A stretch of DNA of 64,000 nucleotides, from contig NZ_JBLTWO010000009.1 in NCBI RefSeq assembly GCF_049889055.1, positions 62,001 to 126,000 of the forward strand, read 5' to 3'. Numbering within the stretch: the first letter of the stretch is position 1; each line of letters opens with the position of its first letter. The notes under the pieces were generated by a model. It saw only the letters and a list, made by a program, of their open reading frames with translations, searched no databases and was not told the DNA's origin. The translations under genes were made by a program, and so were the position numbers. Shown here in pieces: positions 58,325 through 64,000 of this stretch. The stretch is from Rhizorhabdus sp049889055 (GTDB lineage Bacteria; Pseudomonadota; Alphaproteobacteria; Sphingomonadales; Sphingomonadaceae).

Positions 58325-59652
58325 TCCATCTCGTGCGCCCGTCGCTTGGGCTGGTGGGGCGGATTTTGATCATCCTGCTTCTGACGGTGACGGTCGAGTT
58401 CTGCACCAGCACGCTGCTGTACGAACGGGCGAGTGAGTTTTCCTTGCGCGAGGACGAGGCGCATCGCCTGGCCGAGCATCTCGTCATCACCCGCAAGCTG
58501 ATCGCCGAACGTCCCCCGCGCGAACGCCCGGCCATGGCATCCTTGCTGACCACCGATCGCTATGATGTGCGCTGGGGCGAGTCCCTGCCCGAGCCGCCGC
58601 GCATGGCCCCCGAACTGCGCGAGATGCGCGACCAGATCGTCAGCTGGGAGCCGGCGCTGGCCGATTCCGAAATGCGGCTGCAGCTCAAGTCGCCCGGGCT
58701 GAACTCGATGGTCGTCGGCGGGATGACCTTGCCCGATGGCAGCTGGATCACCTTCGGCACGCGCGACGTCGAGAGCGGCTGGGACCTTGCCCTGGGCAGG
58801 GTGATATTGGCGCTGGTCCCCGCAATGGCGTTGCTCGTGATCGGCAGTCTGCTGATCAGCAACACGCTGAAGCCGATCCGGATGCTGGCCCAGGCGGCCG
58901 AACGCTATGGCTATGGCGACCGGATCATCCTGCCTGAAGTGGGCAGCGGCGAGGTGCTGCGCGTCGTCAAGGCGTTCAACGCCATGCAGGACCGTATCCA
59001 GCGCCTGATCCAGGACCGGACCCAGGCGCTGGCGGCGGTGGGGCATGATCTCCGCACCCCGATTTCACGCCTGCGGCTGCGCATCGACATGGTCGGCGAC
59101 AGCGCCGCGCGCGACGCGATGCAGCGCGATGCGATCGAGATGGAAACGATGATCGCCTCACTGCTCGCCTTTCTCGGCGGCGACGAGAATGATCAGCCGC
59201 GCGTCCGGTCCGATATCGCGGTGATGGCCGCGACCGTCGTCGACGATGCGACCGACCATGGGCATGACGTGCGTTATGAGGGGCCCGAACATTTCGATGC
59301 CTTCGTTCGCCTCTATGATCTCAAGCGCGCGCTCGACAATCTGGTGACGAACGCGCTGCGCCATGCGCAGACGGTTACGGTATCGCTCATCCCGATCGAC
59401 GAGCGCGTGATCCTGCGCGTGGTCGACGACGGCCCCGGCATTCCAGAGGCCGATCTGGAGGCGGCGAAGCAGCCCTTCGTCAGGCTCGACACCGCGCGCG
59501 AGCGGAACACTGAGGGGCTGGGTCTGGGGCTTGCCATCGTCGAGCGGATCGTGGGCGCCCATGCCGGGGAATTGCGTCTGACCAACCGTCCCGAAGGCGG
59601 CCTGCAGGCCGACATCGACATCCCCGTGAAGGGCGCGCAGAAACTCGCCTGA
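58321..59652 (+). CDS. Sensor histidine kinase, EnvZ-like
   Basis: 443 residues; TTG start overlapping the regulator stop, with a GTG at 58333 as an alternative. TM1 at about 10-30, TM2 at about 158-180 (GRVILALVPAMALLVIGSLL), HAMP, H-box ALAAVGHDLRTPISRLRLR near 237, N-box DNLVTNALRHAQT and G2 GLGLGLAIVERI. The periplasmic domain of about 125 residues is of EnvZ size. Ligand unknown. Confidence 0.94.
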   Translation: MIHLVRPSLGLVGRILIILLLTVTVEFCTSTLLYERASEFSLREDEAHRLAEHLVITRKLIAERPPRERPAMASLLTTDRYDVRWGESLPEPPRMAPELREMRDQIVSWEPALADSEMRLQLKSPGLNSMVVGGMTLPDGSWITFGTRDVESGWDLALGRVILALVPAMALLVIGSLLISNTLKPIRMLAQAAERYGYGDRIILPEVGSGEVLRVVKAFNAMQDRIQRLIQDRTQALAAVGHDLRTPISRLRLRIDMVGDSAARDAMQRDAIEMETMIASLLAFLGGDENDQPRVRSDIAVMAATVVDDATDHGHDVRYEGPEHFDAFVRLYDLKRALDNLVTNALRHAQTVTVSLIPIDERVILRVVDDGPGIPEADLEAAKQPFVRLDTARERNTEGLGLGLAIVERIVGAHAGELRLTNRPEGGLQADIDIPVKGAQKLA

Positions 59653-59776
59653 TCGCCGTCTTCGGTCGTTTCGTCGACAGCAATGATTTTTTACAGGGAC
59701 GCTGCGCCGCCGCAAAGAGACGGCCCGATATTCGAGACTCCCGCCGTCTTATCGGCGCACATTTCGGAGTCCAGAA

Positions 59777-60469
59777 ATGAACGAGCTGCTAGGGCGCGTA
59801 GTCAGTTTCCAGTCCAATACATTCGCCAGCAACAGCGACCTTTATGGCAAGCTGGCGCGGGACGGACAGAGCCCCAAGGCTCTGATGATCTCCTGCGCCG
59901 ACTCGCGCGTCGTGCCCGAGTTCATCGTTCAGGCGGCTCCAGGCGACCTGTTCGTCTGCCGCAATGCGGGAAACATCGTCCCCCCGCATTCGCAGGCCAA
60001 TGGCGGCGTTTCGTCGACGGTCGAATATGCGGTCATGGTTCTCGGCGTGCGCGACATCATCGTCTGCGGCCATTCCGACTGCGGCGCGATGAAGGCCCTC
60101 GCCAATCCTGAATCGCTCGAAGGCATGCCGAACGTCGCCGCCTGGCTGCGCCATTCGCATTCGGCGCAGAAGGTCGCCAGCGAAGCCTATCCGCAAGCGG
60201 GCGACAATGATCGTGTCCGCATCATTGCCCTCGAGAATGTCGTGACGCAGCTGTCGCATCTGCGCACCCATCCGTCGGTGGCGTCCGCCATCGCGCGCGG
60301 CGAGCTCGCGCTGCACGGCTGGTTCGTCGACATTCACGCTGGTGAGGTGCTCGGTCTCGACGGCAAGACCGGCCGCTTCACGCCGATGACCGCCGACAAG
60401 CCGCTCCCGGTCGCGCTTCCCGCCGCGCAGCGCCTTGCTGCCGACCTCCTTCAGGAAGCCGCAGAATGA
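59777..60469 (+). CDS. Beta-class carbonic anhydrase
   Basis: 230 residues. Zinc ligands are visible as Cys in SCADSRVVPE and His/Cys in CGHSDCGAM; the Asp/Arg dyad follows the first Cys. It interconverts CO2 and bicarbonate in the cytoplasm. The SulP transporter starts within its stop codon, so the two act as a bicarbonate uptake/hydration unit. Confidence 0.95.
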   Translation: MNELLGRVVSFQSNTFASNSDLYGKLARDGQSPKALMISCADSRVVPEFIVQAAPGDLFVCRNAGNIVPPHSQANGGVSSTVEYAVMVLGVRDIIVCGHSDCGAMKALANPESLEGMPNVAAWLRHSHSAQKVASEAYPQAGDNDRVRIIALENVVTQLSHLRTHPSVASAIARGELALHGWFVDIHAGEVLGLDGKTGRFTPMTADKPLPVALPAAQRLAADLLQEAAE

Positions 60470-61983
60470 AGGCCGCCCCTGCCTCCCTTTTTTCGGGGGC
60501 GACCCTGTCGCGAGACTTCACGGCGTCGATCGTCGTCTTTCTCGTGGCCTTGCCGCTCTGCATGGGTATCGCCATCGCGTCTGGCGTACCGCCCGAAAAG
60601 GGCCTGATCACCGGGATCATCGGGGGCCTCGTCGTCGGCCTGCTCGCGGGGTCGCCGCTGCAGGTCAGCGGACCGGCTGCCGGCCTCGCCGTGATCGTCT
60701 TCGAGATCGTCCGCGATTTCGGCCTGGCCGCACTCGGTCCCATATTGGTGCTGGCGGGGGCTATCCAATTCGTTGCGGGCGTGTTCCGCCTCGGCGGCTG
60801 GTTCCGCGCCATCTCGCCTGCGGTCGTGCACGGCATGCTGGCCGGCATCGGTGCGCTGATCGTCGTCGGGCAGTTCCACGTCCTGTTCGACGCCAAGCCG
60901 CTGGCCAGCGGCCTTCAGAATCTGGCGGCGATGCCCGGGCGGATGCTGGGCCTGTCCGCGTCCAATATCGAAGCGGCCGAACTGGCCTTCGCGATCGGCC
61001 TGCTGACCATTGTCGCGATGATCGGCTGGGAGAAGCTGCGCCCGAAGTCGATGAAATTGGTGCCGGGCGCGCTGATCGGCGTGATCGCCGGCACTGTCGC
61101 TGCCTGGGCCTTCGGCCTCTCCATCACGCGGGTCGACGTGCCTGAGTCGATCGTCGCGGCCGTCGTCCCTCCGGGTGAGGGCTTCGTCGGACAGCTCCTG
61201 CAGCCCGCGCTTGTGGTCACCGCGATCGCCATCGCCTTCATCGCCAGCGCGGAAACCCTGCTGTCGGCGGCTGCGGTCGACCGCATGCACGATGGCGTAC
61301 GGACCGACTATGACAAGGAACTGCGCGCGCAGGGCGTGGGCAATTTCCTGTGCGGTCTGGCCGGTGCGTTGCCGATGACGGGCGTCATCGTGCGCAGCTC
61401 GGCCAATGTGCAGGCCGGCGCTATGACGCGTCTGTCGGCGGTTCTCCATGGCGGCTGGCTACTTGCCTTCGTCGCCCTGCTGCCCTGGCTGCTGCGTGAG
61501 ATCCCGATGGCGTCGCTCGCGGGCGTGCTGGTCGTCACCGGCTGGCGACTCGTATCGGTCTCGCATGTCCAGCATCTGTTCAAGCATCATGGCGTGCTGC
61601 CGGCGATGATCTGGGTCGCGACCTTCGTCATGGTCGTCGCCACGGATCTGCTGACGGGCGTGCTGGTGGGTCTGGCCCTGTCGATGATCGAGCTGCTGCC
61701 CCATATCCGCAAGCTCAAGCTGAAGGTCGACACCGCCGAGAAGGCCGACGAGAGCGAGGTCCGTCTTGAAGGAGCCGCGACCTTCGTAGCCTTGCCCAAG
61801 GTCTCGAAGATACTCGAAGCGATCCCGGGCGGTCGTCCGGTTCGCCTCGACATGCGCGACGTGCCGGCGATCGATCACAGCATGGCCGAGATGATCGGCG
61901 AGTGGGTGCGTCGCCATCGGTCGGGTGGGGCGCAGGTCCGGGTCGATTGCGACGAGGAGCATCTTCGTCGCATGGCAGCATAA
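60466..61983 (+). CDS. SulP-family anion transporter with STAS domain, likely bicarbonate
   Basis: 505 residues. Opening SRDFTASIVVFLVALPLCMGIAIASG, then the signature SPLQVSGPAAGLAVIVF and about 11 hydrophobic segments. A C-terminal STAS-like tail follows (VRLDMRDVPAIDHSMAEMIGEW). SulP proteins carry sulfate, bicarbonate or dicarboxylates. The overlap with a carbonic anhydrase gene favours bicarbonate. Confidence 0.95.
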   Translation: MKAAPASLFSGATLSRDFTASIVVFLVALPLCMGIAIASGVPPEKGLITGIIGGLVVGLLAGSPLQVSGPAAGLAVIVFEIVRDFGLAALGPILVLAGAIQFVAGVFRLGGWFRAISPAVVHGMLAGIGALIVVGQFHVLFDAKPLASGLQNLAAMPGRMLGLSASNIEAAELAFAIGLLTIVAMIGWEKLRPKSMKLVPGALIGVIAGTVAAWAFGLSITRVDVPESIVAAVVPPGEGFVGQLLQPALVVTAIAIAFIASAETLLSAAAVDRMHDGVRTDYDKELRAQGVGNFLCGLAGALPMTGVIVRSSANVQAGAMTRLSAVLHGGWLLAFVALLPWLLREIPMASLAGVLVVTGWRLVSVSHVQHLFKHHGVLPAMIWVATFVMVVATDLLTGVLVGLALSMIELLPHIRKLKLKVDTAEKADESEVRLEGAATFVALPKVSKILEAIPGGRPVRLDMRDVPAIDHSMAEMIGEWVRRHRSGGAQVRVDCDEEHLRRMAA

Positions 61984-62010
61984 CCTGCCCTATGCGTTAG
62001 GTGTTGCAAC

Positions 62011-62052
62011 AGCGTCACGCTCCCCGAACAAGGAGCGTGGCGCTGGCTTTTA
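62011..62052 (+). terminator. Terminator-like hairpin after the SulP gene
   Basis: AGCGTCACGCTCC / GGAGCGTGGCGCT make a 13-pair stem with one G-U pair and an 8-base loop, followed by a short TTTT. Confidence 0.65.
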
Positions 62053-62192
62053 GAAACAATTTGTAACAGTCCAGAAACGTATTGCTGAAGCTCATCTTCA
62101 TAATAGGACCGTCGAACGGAGACGCGATCCGCATAGAGATGGCGCACGTCGATGAGGAGGGACGATCCTAAACCGAAAAGGGGATTGTCTTT

Positions 62193-63032
62193 ATGCGCTT
62201 TCCGAAACTCACCGCCGCAGTCCTGGCTCTTGCGGCCGCCACGCCGGCTCTCGCCCAGGACGAGGAAAGCTCCGCCTTCAAGGTGACCGGCAGCGTCGGT
62301 CTCGTTTCCGATTACCGCTTCCGCGGTGTGTCGCAGAGCGACAAGGAAATGGCGATTCAGGGCGGTATCACCATCAATCACGAAAGCGGCTTCTATGCCG
62401 GCACCTGGGGTTCGAATCTGTCGGGATGGGGCACCTTCGGCGGCTCGAACATGGAGCTCGACCTGTTCGCCGGCTACAAGGTCCAGCTGACCGACGCGGT
62501 TGCGGTCGACACCGGCCTGACCTGGTTCATGTATCCGGGCGGCGCCTCCGAGACCGATTTCGCCGAACTCTACCTGAAGCTCAGCGGCACGGCCGGTCCC
62601 GTCAATCTGCTTGGCGGCGTCGCTTACGCGCCGAAGCAGCAGGCTCTCGGCCGCTGGTATTTCAATGGCGCTTCCTTCGGTACGGGCGTTCCCGACGCGC
62701 CGGGCGCCAAGGAAGACAATCTCTACATCTGGGGCGACATCTCCGGCGCGATCCCGAGCACCCCTGTGACTCTGAAGGGGCACCTCGGCTACTCGAAGGG
62801 CAATTCGGGCCTCGGTCCGAACGGCACCAGCGTCGCGCCCACCGGCAAATATCTCGACTGGCTGGTCGGTGCCGATGTCGCGGTCGGACCGGTGGTGCTC
62901 GGCATTTCCTATGTCGATACCGACATCTCGAAGAGCGAGTCGGCCTATCTGCTGCCGAACTTCTCGTCGACGAAGAACGGTTCGTCGATCGCCAGCGGCA
63001 AGGTGGTCTTTTCGGTCAGCGCCGCTTTCTGA
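62193..63032 (+). CDS. TorF-family putative porin
   Basis: 279 residues. Signal peptide (LTAAVLALAAATPALAQ), then VTGSVGLVSDYRFRGVSQSD, the hallmark opening of the TorF family, and an aromatic C-terminus (VVFSVSAAF). Glycine-rich beta strands suggest an 10-12-stranded barrel. It stands alone between two hairpin terminators. Substrate unknown. Confidence 0.89.
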   Translation: MRFPKLTAAVLALAAATPALAQDEESSAFKVTGSVGLVSDYRFRGVSQSDKEMAIQGGITINHESGFYAGTWGSNLSGWGTFGGSNMELDLFAGYKVQLTDAVAVDTGLTWFMYPGGASETDFAELYLKLSGTAGPVNLLGGVAYAPKQQALGRWYFNGASFGTGVPDAPGAKEDNLYIWGDISGAIPSTPVTLKGHLGYSKGNSGLGPNGTSVAPTGKYLDWLVGADVAVGPVVLGISYVDTDISKSESAYLLPNFSSTKNGSSIASGKVVFSVSAAF

Positions 63033-63050
63033 TCCGCCGAAACCTCAAGG

Positions 63051-63081
63051 ACGGGGCGTGCCGCTAGCGCGCCCCGTTTTT
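63051..63081 (+). terminator. Intrinsic terminator of the porin gene
   Basis: ACGGGGCG / CGCCCCGT stem of 8 bp, 11-base loop, five T residues at the end; 18 bases after the stop codon. Confidence 0.85.
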
Positions 63082-63351
63082 CATGTGGTGAAGCGCATCA
63101 GCCCTGACGGAAAGCATCAGAAACATTTCGTTGCAAAGATGCTAATGACGCATCGCAGCAATTTCTCCTGCCAAGATCGGCGGATATCCGCGCTTTCCGG
63201 ACGCAGGGGCATGGTGTGGCGCAATCGCCATAGACAACAAGCCGCCATTGCCCTCGATGCGCGTTGATCGACCCTCTGCGTTGCTCTGATCGACGAAGCC
63301 CGTTTGCTTACTTGCGAATCAATCGCAATATATAGCGACGGAGACGAAGCC
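63082..63351. other. Gene-free stretch before the DUF2061 gene
   Basis: About 270 bases with no supported frame. The end is AT-rich (AATCGCAATATATAG near 63321-63335) and probably carries the promoter of the next gene, but no convincing -35/-10 pair could be fixed. Confidence 0.4.
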
Positions 63352-63564
63352 ATGCCCACCGATCTGCTGAAGACCCTGACCTATCTCTCCCTGCACCTGA
63401 CGATCGGGTTCAGCGTTGCCTATGCGCTGACAGGATCGGTGCGGGTCGCGGGCGGAATCGCGCTGATCGAGCCCTGCGTCAACGCCGTCGCCTTTTTCTT
63501 CCACGAGCGCGCCTGGAAACGCCATGCTATGGCGAAACGGGTTTACGCGCCCATCGCAGCCTGA
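63352..63564 (+). CDS. DUF2061 small membrane protein
   Basis: 70 residues: KTLTYLSLHLTIGFSVAYALTG and VAGGIALIEPCVNAVAFFFHERAW give two membrane spans, then a basic tail. The pattern fits DUF2061. GGAG precedes the ATG at 63352. Function unknown. Confidence 0.82.
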   Translation: MPTDLLKTLTYLSLHLTIGFSVAYALTGSVRVAGGIALIEPCVNAVAFFFHERAWKRHAMAKRVYAPIAA

Positions 63565-63570
63565 CCCGTT

Positions 63571-64000
63571 TCAATCTGCGGGATCGTCTTCTCGCCGCGC
63601 GAACCGCAGGATCAGAAAACCGAGCAGGCCGGCCAGGAGCGATCCGGCGAGAATACCGATCTTCGCCTCGGCCTGCAGGATCGGTTCTCCGGCAAAGGCG
63701 AGCAGCGTGATGAACAGGCTCATCGTGAAGCCGATGCCGCACAGAAGCGCGGTCCCGGCCAACTGGGCCGGGGTGGCGTGCGCGGGCATGTCGGCGATCC
63801 CCGCCCGGACCGCGAGGATCGATGTCCCGAACACGCCGACCACTTTCCCCAAGAGCAATCCCAGGCCGACTCCAAGCGTGATCGGAGCGGTGAAAGCCTC
63901 GGATGGAAGGCCGATCACGCGAACCCCGGCATTGGCCAGACCGAATATCGGCAGGATCAGAAAGGAGACGGGCATGTGCAACAGATGTTCCAGCCGGTGC
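63571..64000 (-). CDS. nhaA: NhaA Na+/H+ antiporter, C-terminal part (5' end outside window)
   Basis: The frame stays open to base 64000, reading LEHLLHMPVSFLILPIFGLANAGV then VGLGLLLGKVVGVFG and LLCGIGFTMSLFITLLAF. These are the late transmembrane segments of NhaA. It ends in a short acidic tail. The internal Met at 63981 is not the true start. It exchanges protons for sodium at the inner membrane. Confidence 0.94.
   Translation of the reverse strand, partial: HRLEHLLHMPVSFLILPIFGLANAGVRVIGLPSEAFTAPITLGVGLGLLLGKVVGVFGTSILAVRAGIADMPAHATPAQLAGTALLCGIGFTMSLFITLLAFAGEPILQAEAKIGILAGSLLAGLLGFLILRFARREDDPAD

Noticed and set aside
63304..63334. Sigma-70-type promoter TTGCTT / TATATA before the DUF2061 gene
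   Set aside because: The spacing is 19 bases and the -35 is weak, so it could not be supported beyond an AT-rich patch.
1..64000. tRNA, rRNA, CRISPR arrays or insertion sequences
   Set aside because: No cloverleaf, rRNA-like stretch, spaced direct repeats or transposase frame was recognised on either strand by eye; a tRNAscan or ISfinder run could still find weak cases.

Overview
This is a high-GC chromosomal window of about 64 kb. It most likely comes from an alphaproteobacterium of the order Sphingomonadales. That placement is an inference from the two large TonB-dependent receptors, the compact ATGA-linked catabolic operons, the YbdD-linked CstA carrier and the overall codon use. No rRNA, tRNA or CRISPR array was seen.

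Region 1 (1-14411). The 3' end of a TonB receptor is followed by a short-chain dehydrogenase, an FCD-type GntR regulator and an exported intradiol dioxygenase. Next comes a compact VirB-type secretion operon in the order B1-B2-B3-B4-B6-B9-B10-B11. It ends with an unlisted 54-codon TatA-like gene. No B5, B7, B8, coupling ATPase or relaxase gene is present. An OmpR-type response regulator and a large sensor kinase stand at opposite ends of the operon, as if the operon lay inside a two-component pair.

Region 2 (14424-31565). This is an aromatic CoA-thioester catabolic island. Its centre is a fused flavin monooxygenase/Old Yellow Enzyme of the anthraniloyl-CoA (salicylyl-CoA) hydroxylase type. 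Around it lie two hydratases, an acyl-CoA dehydrogenase, a Rid-family protein, a glutaryl-CoA dehydrogenase, a thiolase, a thioesterase and a MarR regulator. A second operon encodes a metal-dependent cyclase-fold hydrolase and a two-subunit indolepyruvate-type 2-oxoacid oxidoreductase. My reading is that isatin is hydrolysed to 2-aminophenylglyoxylate and oxidatively decarboxylated to anthraniloyl-CoA. That would enter the hydroxylase and beta-oxidation steps without a CoA ligase, and no ligase is seen here. Five copies of a TTTTA-N4-TAAAA-like dyad mark the probable MarR regulon. A HigBA-type toxin-antitoxin pair sits between the two operons.

Region 3 (31566-35620). A visibly AT-richer accessory island holds a thymidylate-synthase-fold enzyme overlapped by a protein resembling clade 3 alpha-glutamyl/putrescinyl thymine pyrophosphorylases. 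These are families tied to thymine hypermodification. The island also carries an ImmA/IrrE-type HTH-protease with a small partner, and a MazG-like nucleotide pyrophosphohydrolase. This and the isatin route are the best candidates for undescribed systems.

Region 4 (35729-49430). After a nitronate monooxygenase and a TetR regulator comes a nine-gene leftward operon: a monooxygenase-like small protein, two SDRs, a cupin, an M24-fold protein, E1 alpha and E1 beta of a 2-oxoacid or acetoin dehydrogenase, a free-standing lipoyl domain and a PQQ-dependent dehydrogenase. A TPR/2OG-oxygenase-like gene and a TonB receptor lie beside it. The substrate is unknown.

Region 5 (49852-64000). These are mostly core functions: CstA/YbdD, a YghU-type GST, a VOC protein, PabB and FolB for folate, a CoA-ester lyase, a MaoC hydratase, a complete two-component pair, beta-carbonic anhydrase with a SulP bicarbonate-type transporter, a TorF-like porin, a DUF2061 membrane protein and the C-terminal part of NhaA.
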